Assembly: GCA_029054485.1 (NCBI GenBank)
Contig: JAIDFD010000013.1
Coordinates: 1 to 10,485 of the forward strand
DNA: 10,485 nt
Direction: 5' to 3'
Source: Clostridia bacterium
Lineage (GTDB): Bacteria; Bacillota; Clostridia; Christensenellales; Borkfalkiaceae
A model generated the notes under the pieces. It was not told the origin of the DNA. It worked only from the letters and a program-made list of their open reading frames with translations, and did no database searches. The translations under genes and the position numbers were made by a program. Positions 1-7,889 of this stretch are shown here, in pieces (the stretch's first letter is position 1; each line of letters begins with the position of its first letter).

Positions 1-923
1 CCGTTGTAGAGGAAGTTCTTGACAGGGAAAATGAAATTTCCTTGGAGGACGCGCACGCAATTAAAAAGAGCTATAAACTGGGCGACAAAGTAACCGAAAA
101 GTTTGTGCCCAAGGATTTCAGCAGAATTGCGGCGCAGACCGCAAAGCAGGTTATACTGCAAAAGCTTCACGAAACAGAGAGAGACGCGGCCGTAAACGAA
201 TTCTCCGACAAAGAGGGCGAATTGCTAGTCGGCGTAGTCAGAAAAATAGATGCGAAAAACGTTTATATAGAGCTTGGCAAAGGTCAGGTTGAAGGCTTAA
301 TGCTTCCTTCCGACCAAGTTCCCGGCGAAAAGTATAACGTTAACGATAAACTTAAAGTATTTGTCAAAAAAGTCAAAAACGGATTCCGCGGTGCGCAGGT
401 TCTTGTCAGCCGCGCATCGGCGGGACTTGTAAGAAAGCTATTTGAAGAGGAAGTTCCCGAAATAAAGCAGGGTACTGTAATCATAAAGGAAATCAGCCGC
501 GAGGCAGGCGCAAGGACTAAAATTGCGATTTACGCGACCGACCCCAGAATAGACGCGATAGGCTCATGCGTGGGCAACAAGGGCGCAAGGGTCAACGCTA
601 TAGTCGAAGAGTTGAAGGGCGAAAAAATCGACATTATCCCTTGGTCGGAAAATCCTCTTGAATTTATCGCAAAATCATTATCCCCCGCAAAGGTTATTTC
701 CGTAACCCAGCTTGACGGCGAAAACACCGCAATGGCGGTTGTACCCGATGATAAGCTTTCGCTTGCGATAGGCAAGGACGGACAGAATGCCCGCCTCGCG
801 GTAAGGCTTACCGGCTGGAAGATAGACGTGAAGAGCGAGTCTGCCGCACGCAAGCTTGAAATGGAACATGCTACCGAAGAAAGCTTAGAAGAAGTTACTG
901 AAGAGGTTGGCGGAGCAGAGTAA
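1..923 (+). CDS. nusA: Transcription termination/antitermination factor NusA (5'-truncated by window)
   Basis: NusA binds RNA polymerase and nascent RNA and modulates pausing, termination and antitermination. The frame is open from base 3 to the TAA at 921-923, and the first visible residues already match the end of the NusA N-terminal domain, so roughly 70 residues and the start codon lie before the window. Numbering visible residues from base 3, there is the conserved FSRIAAQTAKQV stretch (about 39-50), an S1 domain (about 72-137), a first KH domain with GNKG at 191-194, and a second KH domain with GKDG at 257-260. The protein ends in a short acidic tail rather than the C-terminal acidic repeats of enterobacterial NusA, as is usual in Bacillota. 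The stop codon overlaps the next start (TAATG), implying coupling to rnpM. rimP, the usual upstream neighbour, cannot be seen. Confidence 0.97.
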   Translation, partial: VVEEVLDRENEISLEDAHAIKKSYKLGDKVTEKFVPKDFSRIAAQTAKQVILQKLHETERDAAVNEFSDKEGELLVGVVRKIDAKNVYIELGKGQVEGLMLPSDQVPGEKYNVNDKLKVFVKKVKNGFRGAQVLVSRASAGLVRKLFEEEVPEIKQGTVIIKEISREAGARTKIAIYATDPRIDAIGSCVGNKGARVNAIVEELKGEKIDIIPWSENPLEFIAKSLSPAKVISVTQLDGENTAMAVVPDDKLSLAIGKDGQNARLAVRLTGWKIDVKSESAARKLEMEHATEESLEEVTEEVGGAE

Positions 924-1195
924 TGCCCAAGACGAAAAAAATTCCGCTCAGAATGTGCATTGCATGCAGGGAGCTGAAAGAAAAGAGAGATATGCTACGC
1001 GTTGTTAAAGACGGCGAGGGCAAAATATTTATCGATTTTTCGTCCAAGGCTTCGGGGCGCGGCGCATATGTTTGCGACAATCCCGAGTGTATCGGCAAAC
1101 TGAAAAAACAAAGGCTTTTGAACAAGGTTTTTTCTTGCGAGGTCGACGGCAGCGTTTATACGGCAATCGAGGAGGAGTACTTTGGCGCAAAGTAA
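923..1195 (+). CDS. rnpM: YlxR/RnpM family RNA-binding protein (DUF448)
   Basis: This small basic protein of 90 residues belongs to the YlxR (DUF448) family; in Bacillus subtilis the member was renamed RnpM because it binds RNase P RNA and modulates RNase P. Visible signatures are RMCIACR (10-16, with C12 and C15), a GRGAYVC motif (45-51) and a further Cys at 56, which together form the family's nucleic-acid-binding surface. Length is typical. The ATG overlaps the nusA stop by one base, and a GGAG at 912-915 sits 7 nt upstream, which supports this start. Its position between nusA and ylxQ is the standard one in Gram-positive operons. The biochemical role is transferred from the family, not read from this sequence. 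Confidence 0.93.
   Translation: MPKTKKIPLRMCIACRELKEKRDMLRVVKDGEGKIFIDFSSKASGRGAYVCDNPECIGKLKKQRLLNKVFSCEVDGSVYTAIEEEYFGAK
1171..1177 (+). promoter_or_regulatory. Shine-Dalgarno site for ylxQ
   Basis: GGAGGAG lies inside the 3' end of rnpM, four bases before the TTG at 1182. No ATG in this frame lies near it, so this strong site is what decides the TTG start of ylxQ. Confidence 0.8.
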
Positions 1196-1505
1196 AGTTC
1201 GCAGTTATATCGGATTTTGCATCAAGGCAAGAAAAATTACTCTCGGTGCTAACGCCATAGGGACGCTATACAGCGGCGTATATCTTTTGATACTCGATAA
1301 AAAAGCCGCAAAAAATTCATTGAGATTTGCACTTAAATATAAAAGAAGATTTGCTTGTCCGCTTATGCTCTGCAACGAAAATTTTGAGGACGTTGTAGTT
1401 AAAAAAGATTGTAAGCTGGCGGCAATTAGAGATAAAAATTTAGCGGACGCAATTTTAAATAGCGGCGATAATAACTACGAATTATATACCGAAGGCGGTG
1501 ATTAG
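1182..1505 (+). CDS. ylxQ: YlxQ-like ribosomal L7Ae/L30e family RNA-binding protein
   Basis: A 107-residue protein of the L7Ae/L30e/Gadd45 fold, whose members bind kink-turn RNA; YlxQ is the homologue encoded between ylxR and infB in Gram-positives. The recognisable parts are the N-terminal YIGFCIKARKITLGANA stretch (9-25), a hydrophobic beta strand YLLILDK (34-40), and the C-terminal LAAIRDKNLADAIL (79-92), which matches the family's final strand and helix. Key positions differ from the usual consensus: the RAGK turn reads KARK, and the segment normally reading ELG..IG is not recognisable. The TTG start is supported by the Shine-Dalgarno site just upstream and by the first residues leading straight into the domain. 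It overlaps rnpM by 14 bases and ends 3 bases before infB. Family assignment rests on both weak similarity and position; RNA target unknown. Confidence 0.82.
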   Translation: MAQSKVRSYIGFCIKARKITLGANAIGTLYSGVYLLILDKKAAKNSLRFALKYKRRFACPLMLCNENFEDVVVKKDCKLAAIRDKNLADAILNSGDNNYELYTEGGD

Positions 1506-1508
1506 TAT

Positions 1509-3968
1509 ATGGCAGCAAGATACGAGGATATTGAAAATATCGGCAAGTTGATTTCAGACGGAAAAGTCGCGGACTTTTCCAAAAAAGTCGGCGCGGCTGA
1601 GAAAAAAGTTGCTGAAATTCTGAAAAAATTATCAGATTTGGAAAAAGAAAAGCAAGCCAAAAAACTTGAAGAAGAAAGGCTTGCCGCAGAAAAAATTGCT
1701 GCGGAAGAGGCAGCAAAACGCGCTGCAGAGCAGGCGGCAAAAGCGGCCGAAGAAGCTGCCGCACAGACCAAGGAAATTGAAAAGCCTGCACAGCCTGCGG
1801 TCAAGGCTGAAAGCCATACGGCGGCTAACACTGCGCCCAAGGAAAACAAAACTTTTGTAAACCACGATACTCGTCCGCAGAAGCCCGCGCCGAGAAACCC
1901 GCAGTTTAACAACAGGTTTAACGGCGGCAACTCGGCTCCTTCAAGATCGCCTCAGGCAACGAGGTTTACCGCACCCGCGGCATCAGCGCCTGCGGCACAG
2001 CCCGCGAAGAATAAAAACTTCGGTCCGGACAAAAAGAAGCAGAGCTTTGACAGAACCTATGTTGAAAAAGACAGACGCACAATGTCAAAACGCGCCCTTG
2101 TCAAACAGCAGGGCGCAAGCATTGACGACTTTGACGAGAATAAGAGCGGTTACAGAAAATTAAGATTAAAGAAAGACAAAAAACAGCAAAGCGCGCAGAC
2201 TATAAAAATCGAGCGTGCTGTCGTTACTACTAACGATATTCCTTTGAAATCCCTTTCCGAAAAGCTTGGTATTTCAGCGGTTGAAATTACAAAACGCCTT
2301 TTCAAAGAGGGCGTAATGAAAACGGTTAACGAGTCAATCGACTACGATACCGCGGCGTTGGTTGCGGCGGGACTCGGTATCGAACTTGAATACAAGCCCG
2401 AAAAAACCGCAGAAGAGGTGCTTTTTGAAAAACAGGCGGATACTGTTGAAGAAATCGAAAGCCTTGTTCCCCGCGCACCTGTAGTTACCGTAATGGGACA
2501 CGTTGACCACGGTAAAACCTCGCTTTTGGACTATATACGAAAGACCAACGCGGCGGCAGGCGAAGCGGGCGGAATAACTCAGCATATAGGCGCATACACG
2601 GTAACGGTGAACGGCAAGGGTATTACCTTTATCGATACCCCCGGACACGAGGCATTTACGGCAATGCGTGCGCGTGGTGCGCAGGTAACCGATATCGTTA
2701 TCCTCGTGGTTGCCGCCGATGACGGCATTATGCCCCAGACGATTGAGGCGATAAACCACGCAAAAGCCGCAAACGTATCAATTATCGTTGCGGTCAACAA
2801 GATAGATAAAGCAGGCGCAAATATTGACAAGGTCAAGCAGGATTTGACGGGCTACGGACTCGTTCCCGAAGAATGGGGCGGCGATACGCTGATATGTCCC
2901 ATTTCCTGTAAGACGGGCGAAGGTATTGATTCGCTTTTGGAAAGCCTGTTGCTTATAGCCGAAATGAAGGAGCTTTTGGCTAACCCCGCAAGGGAAGCGC
3001 GCGGCGTAATTATCGAAGCCCGACTTGATAAAGGCAAGGGACCTGTTGCAACAGTACTGGTACAGAACGGAACCTTGCATACGGGCGACAACCTTATTTC
3101 GGGCACTGTTACCGGAAGAGTCCGCGCAATGATAGACGACAACGGCAAGACTGTAAAAGAAGCCGGTCCTTCAATGGCGGTAAACGTTTTGGGACTTGAA
3201 GAAGTGCCCAACTCGGGCGATTCAATTTTTGCGGTATCGCAGGCGCTTATGAAGCAGGTTATGGACGAGAGAAAGAGAAAGGAAAGCGATGCTATGGTAA
3301 AAGCCGCTTCAAAAATTTCTCTTGATGAAGTTTTCGGAAAAATTGCTGAAGGCAATATGAAGACTTTGAACCTTATCATAAAGGGCGACGTTCAAGGCTC
3401 GGTAGAGGCGGTAAAACAATCTGTTTCAAAGCTTTCTAACGAAGAAGTACAGGTTAAAGTAATCCACAGCGGCGCAGGCGCGGTAACCGAAACCGACGTT
3501 ATGCTCGCGGATTCTTCAAATGCGATTATACTTGGCTTTAACGTCCGTCCCGATACAAAGGCGAAAGCCCTTGCCGAAAGAAGCAAGGTTGACGTAAGGT
3601 CGTACAGAATAATTTACGATTTGCTCGATGATATCGAAGCGGCTCTCAAAGGTATGCTTTCACCCAAGTATCACGAGGTTTATCTTGGCAAGTGCGAAGT
3701 GCGCCAGACTTTCAAAATTACAGGTGTTGGCAATATCGCGGGCTGTTACGTTCTCGAAGGCAAAATCGTCCGCGGCGGAAAGCTGCGTATTTACCGCGAA
3801 GACGTTCTTGTGGTAGAGGGCAACGTCCAGCAGCTCAAACGTTTTAAAGACGATGTAAAGGAAGTTGCTTTCGGGTTTGAGTGCGGTTGCGCCATCGAGG
3901 GCTTCAACGACATTAAAGTCGGCGATATCATTGAATGTTATCTTATCGAACAGGTTTCGGTAAGCTAA
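1509..3968 (+). CDS. infB: Translation initiation factor IF-2
   Basis: IF2 is the GTPase that delivers initiator fMet-tRNA to the 30S subunit and promotes subunit joining. At 819 residues it is longer than Bacillus IF2 (about 716) because of its N-terminal region: a Glu/Lys/Ala-rich probable coiled coil (about 20-95), a Pro/Asn/Ala/Gln-rich disordered linker (about 95-190) and a basic segment (190-240). An IF2-N module follows (about 242-295). The G domain carries all motifs: GHVDHGKT (330-337), the switch stretch [10 protein letters not shown] (354-363), DTPGH (376-380), NKID (430-433) and SCK (466-468). Domain II, domain III (from about 612) and the fMet-tRNA-binding C2 domain (about 720-815, with C746 and GFECGC near 789-794) complete the protein. 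The ATG lies 3 bases after the ylxQ stop, with a modest GGTGAT site overlapping that stop. No truncation or frameshift is seen. Confidence 0.98.
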   Translation: MAARYEDIENIGKLISDGKVADFSKKVGAAEKKVAEILKKLSDLEKEKQAKKLEEERLAAEKIAAEEAAKRAAEQAAKAAEEAAAQTKEIEKPAQPAVKAESHTAANTAPKENKTFVNHDTRPQKPAPRNPQFNNRFNGGNSAPSRSPQATRFTAPAASAPAAQPAKNKNFGPDKKKQSFDRTYVEKDRRTMSKRALVKQQGASIDDFDENKSGYRKLRLKKDKKQQSAQTIKIERAVVTTNDIPLKSLSEKLGISAVEITKRLFKEGVMKTVNESIDYDTAALVAAGLGIELEYKPEKTAEEVLFEKQADTVEEIESLVPRAPVVTVMGHVDHGKTSLLDYIRKTNAAAGEAGGITQHIGAYTVTVNGKGITFIDTPGHEAFTAMRARGAQVTDIVILVVAADDGIMPQTIEAINHAKAANVSIIVAVNKIDKAGANIDKVKQDLTGYGLVPEEWGGDTLICPISCKTGEGIDSLLESLLLIAEMKELLANPAREARGVIIEARLDKGKGPVATVLVQNGTLHTGDNLISGTVTGRVRAMIDDNGKTVKEAGPSMAVNVLGLEEVPNSGDSIFAVSQALMKQVMDERKRKESDAMVKAASKISLDEVFGKIAEGNMKTLNLIIKGDVQGSVEAVKQSVSKLSNEEVQVKVIHSGAGAVTETDVMLADSSNAIILGFNVRPDTKAKALAERSKVDVRSYRIIYDLLDDIEAALKGMLSPKYHEVYLGKCEVRQTFKITGVGNIAGCYVLEGKIVRGGKLRIYREDVLVVEGNVQQLKRFKDDVKEVAFGFECGCAIEGFNDIKVGDIIECYLIEQVSVS

Positions 3969-3972
3969 GGAG
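3967..3972 (+). promoter_or_regulatory. Shine-Dalgarno site for rbfA
   Basis: AAGGAG overlaps the infB stop codon and precedes the ATG at 3977 by four bases. It selects 3977 over the upstream in-frame ATG at 3935, which would give a 14-residue N-terminal extension overlapping infB. Confidence 0.82.
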
Positions 3973-3976
3973 TTTT

Positions 3977-4345
3977 ATGAAAGGAACGAGAGGACAGCGG
4001 CTATCGGGTGAGTTTCAAAAGGAAATTTCTTCGGTTATATGCGCCAAACTCAGAAATAAATATCCCGCAATGAGTGCTATAATAAGCATCACCGAAGTGG
4101 ATATAGCGCCCGATTTAAAGAGTGCAAACGTTTATGTCAGCATATTTGACACCGATAAACAGAGAACGGAAGAAACTTTCGGGATTATCAAGGAAAACGC
4201 AGGTTTTATCCGCCATGAGCTTTCAAAAGTTATGCGTGTGAGAACCGTTCCCGAACTCAGATTTATATCGGATACGAGTATGGAATACGGCGCCAAAATA
4301 GATTCTATATTAAACGGTCTGGAAACGGATAAAAATGATAAATAA
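3977..4345 (+). CDS. rbfA: 30S ribosome-binding factor A
   Basis: RbfA is a small KH-type protein that binds the immature 30S subunit near the 5' end of 16S rRNA (helix 1) and is needed for late 16S processing and cold growth. The 122-residue product has the family layout: an N-terminal helix (QRLSGEFQKEISSVI), the strand ISITEVDIAPDLKSANVYVSI (35-55), the kinked helix region ENAGFIRHELSKVMRVR (73-89) in place of a classical KH GXXG loop, and the C-terminal VPELRFISDTSMEYG (91-105). The start at 3977 is chosen because of the strong AAGGAG site and because family members begin only a few residues before the first helix. It follows infB by 8 bases and overlaps nrnA by 11, the normal order in Bacillota. 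Confidence 0.95.
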   Translation: MKGTRGQRLSGEFQKEISSVICAKLRNKYPAMSAIISITEVDIAPDLKSANVYVSIFDTDKQRTEETFGIIKENAGFIRHELSKVMRVRTVPELRFISDTSMEYGAKIDSILNGLETDKNDK

Positions 4346-5300
4346 TTCCGCTGACGAAATAGCAGAAAAACTGAATAAAGCCAAAAGCGTTGCGGTTTTT
4401 TGCCACGCAAGACCGGACGGCGATGCGCTTGGCGCAGGGCTTGCGCTTCTTCTTGCGTTACAGAACGCGGGCAAAGCGGCTATAATGTGCTGTGAGGATT
4501 TACCGCCTGAAAAGTTTTCTTTTCTGCCTGCAATGAAGCAGGTGCGGCGCGGACTTCCCACAAAGACGGAATATGATACTTTTATAAGCGTTGATTGCGC
4601 TGACGTTTCGCGTATGAGTACTTTTTCGGACGCATATTCGAAATTCGCGGGCGTGACTATAAATATTGACCACCATATTTCGAACACGGGTTTCGGCAAG
4701 TTTAACTATGTTATCGATTGCCCCGCGACTTGCGAAATACTGACGGATTTATTCGGCGTTGCCGGATTTGAAATTACCAAGGATATAGCGGATTTACTTC
4801 TTTTGGGGCTTATAACCGACAGCGGAAATTTTACGCATTTAGATGTCGGCGAAAATACTTTTAAAGCCGCGGCAAAACTCAGAGCTGCGGGCGGCGATGT
4901 GCATTTAATCAACTATATGATGTATTCGCGCCAACCCAAAGTGCGCGCTCTGTTGTACGGCAGAGTTATGAACAAAATTCGTTTCGCACTTGACGACAAA
5001 ATTACTTTTATCGTAACGTCGCTTGAAGATATGGCCGAAACAGGCGCGGATAAGAGCCTGACCGAAGGGTTTGTTGATTTTCCTCTTACAATCGATGGCG
5101 TAGAGGTGTCCGTTTCGCTTATGGAAGTAAAAAAGCGTCACTATAAAGTCTCTTTAAGAAGTAAGGGCAAGGTCAATGTAAACGCGGTAGCAAGCACGTT
5201 CGGCGGCGGCGGACATATACTTGCAAGCGGCTGTGTTTTGGGCGGCGAGCTTGAAGAAGTAATTGAAAAACTCACCTTTACAATTCAGCAGAATTTATGA
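4335..5300 (+). CDS. nrnA: Bifunctional oligoribonuclease/pAp phosphatase NrnA (DHH family)
   Basis: NrnA enzymes degrade 2-5 nt RNAs and hydrolyse 3'-phosphoadenosine 5'-phosphate, using two Mn ions in a DHH domain, with substrate held by the C-terminal DHHA1 domain. All motifs are visible in the 321 residues: H24-x-x-x-D28-x-D30 (HARPDGDALG), D87 in SVDCAD, D112-H113-H114 (IDHHISN), D162 in GLITDSGNF, and the DHHA1 glycine motif GGGGHILASG (290-299). Length is standard. It overlaps rbfA by 11 bases and the truB start by 4 (ATGA); its own upstream Shine-Dalgarno is weak, so translation is probably coupled to rbfA. Position between rbfA and truB is typical of Bacillota. Whether this protein prefers nanoRNA, pAp or cyclic-dinucleotide products cannot be told from sequence. 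Confidence 0.93.
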   Translation: MINNSADEIAEKLNKAKSVAVFCHARPDGDALGAGLALLLALQNAGKAAIMCCEDLPPEKFSFLPAMKQVRRGLPTKTEYDTFISVDCADVSRMSTFSDAYSKFAGVTINIDHHISNTGFGKFNYVIDCPATCEILTDLFGVAGFEITKDIADLLLLGLITDSGNFTHLDVGENTFKAAAKLRAAGGDVHLINYMMYSRQPKVRALLYGRVMNKIRFALDDKITFIVTSLEDMAETGADKSLTEGFVDFPLTIDGVEVSVSLMEVKKRHYKVSLRSKGKVNVNAVASTFGGGGHILASGCVLGGELEEVIEKLTFTIQQNL

Positions 5301-6145
5301 CGGGCTTTATAATAGTCAACAAGGCGGCGGGGACAAGCTCCGCGCACGAAGTTAATATAATAAAACGACTTACAAATACGCCGTGCGGACATATGGGTAC
5401 GCTTGACCCGATGGCAAGCGGAGTTCTTCCCGTTGCGATAGGCAACGCGGCGCGGCTGTTTGATTACTTTTTGGATAAACGCAAAACCTATATTGCAGAG
5501 TTCAAATTCGGGTTGGACAGTGATACGTTGGATACAACCGGCACAGTAACAAATTCAAACGGAATTGTACCAAACGAGAGGGAAATTCTTGATATTCTTC
5601 CCAAACTTTGCGGAGAGGTTATGCAGGTGCCGCCGAAATACAGCGCGAAAAACGTGGGCGGTAAGCGGGGGTATCAGCTTGCCCGTGCAGGCGTTGAATT
5701 TGAGCTTCCCCCTAAAAAAGTAAATATATATTCAATCAAACTTTTGCAGCAAAATTCAAACGATAGCTTTTCTTTTGAAATCGAGTGCGGCGGCGGGACC
5801 TATATCCGCTCGATTGCACGCGATATGGGAAAGAGTTTAAATACCTGCGCTATAATGAGCGCGCTTGTAAGGACGAAGAGCGGTTGCTTCAATATAAAAG
5901 ACGCAGTCGAAACCGAAAAACTTACACAGAATAATTTGGGAAATTTTATAATCGCAACAGACAGCGTTTTGCCGTTTGAAAGCGTTTATCCGACAGAGAG
6001 CGAAGCGAAGAGATTGTTCAACGGCCTTTCAACTCCTTGCACGCTTAAAGACGGATTATATAAAATTTATTTTACAGACGGTTCGTTTTACGGACTTGCC
6101 GAAGCGAAAGCTAATAATTTAAAGGTTAGGACAAAACTATGTTAG
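5297..6145 (+). CDS. truB: tRNA pseudouridine(55) synthase TruB
   Basis: TruB isomerises U55 in the T-loop of elongator tRNAs to pseudouridine and also acts as a tRNA folding chaperone. The 282-residue protein has the catalytic motif GHMGTLDPMASGVLP (31-45) with nucleophilic D37, the PPKYSAKNVGGKRGYQLARAG stretch around 115-135, and the GGGTYIRSIARDMG motif near 165-178. The N-terminal motif that normally reads D/N-KPxGxTS is NKAAGTSS, with Ala for Pro. The C-terminal region is a short PUA-like tail. The ATG overlaps the nrnA stop (ATGA) and has no clear Shine-Dalgarno, consistent with re-initiation after nrnA. The stop overlaps ribF by 7 bases. Confidence 0.95.
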   Translation: MTGFIIVNKAAGTSSAHEVNIIKRLTNTPCGHMGTLDPMASGVLPVAIGNAARLFDYFLDKRKTYIAEFKFGLDSDTLDTTGTVTNSNGIVPNEREILDILPKLCGEVMQVPPKYSAKNVGGKRGYQLARAGVEFELPPKKVNIYSIKLLQQNSNDSFSFEIECGGGTYIRSIARDMGKSLNTCAIMSALVRTKSGCFNIKDAVETEKLTQNNLGNFIIATDSVLPFESVYPTESEAKRLFNGLSTPCTLKDGLYKIYFTDGSFYGLAEAKANNLKVRTKLC

Positions 6146-7041
6146 AAATCATCAAGTACAATGAACAAGAGTATCCTTATCCCTGTTTGCTCGTGTTAGG
6201 GTGCTTCGACGCGCTCCATATCGGGCATGCCGAACTTATCAAAAAGGCTAAGTTGCAGGCAAAAATCAACGGGCTTGATTTGGGTATAATGATGTTCAGC
6301 AACGGTAAGGGCGGCAGACAGATTTATACGCTTGAAGAAAGACTTAAACTTCTTGAACAGTTCAACGTTAAATTTGTACTTTTAGTTGATTACAACGAAA
6401 ATTTTAAAAAGACTTCGCCCGAACAGTTTTTGAGCAATGTTGAAAGCAAACTGAACGTTAAAGGCTATATGAGCGGAAGGGATTTCCGTTTTGGCGAGGG
6501 TGCGAAAGCAAAATCATCCACCCTTAAAGCTTATGCCGAGGACGATGACAACGGCGTATGGTATATGTCGGTTAAAGACATAACTTACGTTGGCGAAAAG
6601 GTCAGCACTACTTTAATTAAAAACTGTATCGATGCAGAGGGCAACCTTGTGAAGGCGGGCGCGCTTTTGGGTAGGAATTATTCTGTGACGGGCATTGTAG
6701 TCGAGGGTGCAAACCGCGGTAAAAAAGTTGTCGGTTTCCCTACCGTAAATATGAAATATCCTTCCGATAAGGTAGAAGTCAAAAAAGGCGTTTACAAAGT
6801 CAAGTGTCTTGCCGGCGATGAAGAATTTATCGGAATTGCCAACTACGGCGGACGCCCCACTTTCAATGAAAACAGCACTATATTAGAGGCGCATCTTGAC
6901 GGATTTATCGGCACGCTTTACGGCAGAGCAGTTACCGTAGAGTTTATCGAATATTTGAGAGAAACCCAGAAGTTTGAATCGGTTGACGAACTGAAAGCAC
7001 AGCTTAAACTTGACTTAAAGAGAGCAAGACTCAAAGTATGA
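6139..7041 (+). CDS. ribF: RibF: riboflavin kinase / FAD synthetase family
   Basis: RibF enzymes have an N-terminal FMN adenylyltransferase (FAD synthetase) half and a C-terminal riboflavin kinase half, making FMN and FAD from riboflavin. In this 300-residue protein the kinase half looks intact: GKKVVGFPTVN (194-204) for nucleotide and Mg binding, GIANYGGRPTF (232-242), the catalytic Glu in ILEAHLD (E250) and VEFIEYLRETQKF (267-279). The N-terminal half keeps GCFDALHIGH (21-30) and GRDFRFGEGAKA (113-124), but the usual FxPHP element is missing (MFSNGKGG at 52-59, in a shortened loop) and the ISSTxIR phosphate-binding motif reads VSTTLIK (155-161). Kinase activity is well supported; FAD synthetase activity is less sure. 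The gene overlaps truB by 7 bases and the next gene by 4. Confidence 0.9.
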   Translation: MLEIIKYNEQEYPYPCLLVLGCFDALHIGHAELIKKAKLQAKINGLDLGIMMFSNGKGGRQIYTLEERLKLLEQFNVKFVLLVDYNENFKKTSPEQFLSNVESKLNVKGYMSGRDFRFGEGAKAKSSTLKAYAEDDDNGVWYMSVKDITYVGEKVSTTLIKNCIDAEGNLVKAGALLGRNYSVTGIVVEGANRGKKVVGFPTVNMKYPSDKVEVKKGVYKVKCLAGDEEFIGIANYGGRPTFNENSTILEAHLDGFIGTLYGRAVTVEFIEYLRETQKFESVDELKAQLKLDLKRARLKV

Positions 7042-7889
7042 TAAAATTCGGGTCAAGCGGCAACGGCGAAAGTTTTTACGCCGCCGGTTACAAGCACACC
7101 GAAGAGGCGGCGGCTTACAGTAAAAAACTCGGGCTTGACTGCTATGAGTATTCTTTCGGCAGAGGTATTCTCGTTTCGGAGGGTAAGGCGGTAAAGATAG
7201 GTGAAGCGTTCAAGGCGGAAGGTCTTGAATTCAGCGTTCACGCGCCCTATTATATAAATTTCGCAAATCCTTCAGACGAGGCGGTGCAAAAGTCATACGG
7301 CTACGTTTTGGACAGCGCAAAGTTTTTAAAACTTTTCGGCGGAACACGTCTTGTTTTTCATCCTGCCGCGCAAGGCAAGTTATCGAGGGAAGAGGCGGTA
7401 AATTTAACGGCGGACAGGCTGAAAGTTTTACGCGATTACATTTACCTTAACGGTTACGAGGATTTGTATTTCTGCCCCGAAACTATGGGAAAACTCGCCC
7501 AGATTGGAACGCTTGAAGAGATAGTAAACTTTTGCAAGATAGACAAAGTTTATCTTCCCGCTGTTGACTTCGGTCATATCAATGCGCGCGAGATGGGCAG
7601 TTTAAAGACGGTTGAAGATTATAAACAGCGTCTTGAATATATGATTTCAGAGCTAGGATACGAAAGGGTAAAGCACTTTCACGTTCATTTTTCAAAGATA
7701 ATGTACGGCGGTAAAGGCGAGATAAAGCATCTTACTTTTGAAGATACCGTGTACGGCCCCGAATTTGAGCCGTTGGCTATTGCTTTGAAACAGCTTAAAT
7801 TAGAACCGTATATCGTAAGCGAGTCGGCGGGCACCCAAATGGAGGACGCTGTAGCAATGAAACGGATATACGGAAATCTTGACATCTAA
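7038..7889 (+). CDS. Endonuclease IV-like TIM-barrel metalloprotein
   Basis: This 283-residue protein belongs to the AP endonuclease family 2 / xylose isomerase-like TIM-barrel superfamily, which includes endonuclease IV (Nfo), a tri-zinc enzyme cleaving DNA at abasic sites. Metal ligands can be aligned with E. coli Nfo by eye: H68 (SVHAPY), H108 (VFHPA), E148 (CPETMGK), D177 and H180 (VDFGHIN), H215 (HFHVHFSK), H231 (GEIKH) and E262 (SES). The equivalent of the Nfo third-zinc aspartate (D229) is not present at the expected spot; a Glu lies one residue earlier. The HVHFSK...GE.KHLTFED and PETMGK wording marks a subfamily apart from canonical Nfo, so DNA repair is likely but unproven, and no symbol is given. 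The ATG overlaps the ribF stop (ATGA) and lacks a good Shine-Dalgarno, suggesting coupling. Its last codons contain the -35 box of the downstream promoter. Confidence 0.78.
   Translation: MIKFGSSGNGESFYAAGYKHTEEAAAYSKKLGLDCYEYSFGRGILVSEGKAVKIGEAFKAEGLEFSVHAPYYINFANPSDEAVQKSYGYVLDSAKFLKLFGGTRLVFHPAAQGKLSREEAVNLTADRLKVLRDYIYLNGYEDLYFCPETMGKLAQIGTLEEIVNFCKIDKVYLPAVDFGHINAREMGSLKTVEDYKQRLEYMISELGYERVKHFHVHFSKIMYGGKGEIKHLTFEDTVYGPEFEPLAIALKQLKLEPYIVSESAGTQMEDAVAMKRIYGNLDI

Noticed and set aside
1426..1930. Overlapping minus-strand open frames opposite the 5' part of infB
   Set aside because: They mirror the Ala/Lys/Glu-rich repeats of the IF2 N-terminus, giving Leu/Phe/Ser-rich low-complexity products with no domain, and lie opposite a certain gene.
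2334..3379. Several long minus-strand frames opposite the IF2 G domain and domain II
   Set aside because: No recognisable protein motif and no ribosome-binding logic; they are consistent with chance frames opposite a constrained coding sequence.
3935..3976. Upstream in-frame ATG extending rbfA by 14 residues
   Set aside because: The AAGGAG site at 3967-3972 serves the ATG at 3977, and family members have no such extension.
7037..7047. TGATAAAAT resembling an extended -10 at the start of the endonuclease IV-like gene
   Set aside because: There is no -35 box at 16-18 bp; the nearest TTGACT at 7010-7015 is 26 bp away. The bases are explained by the start codon and first codons.
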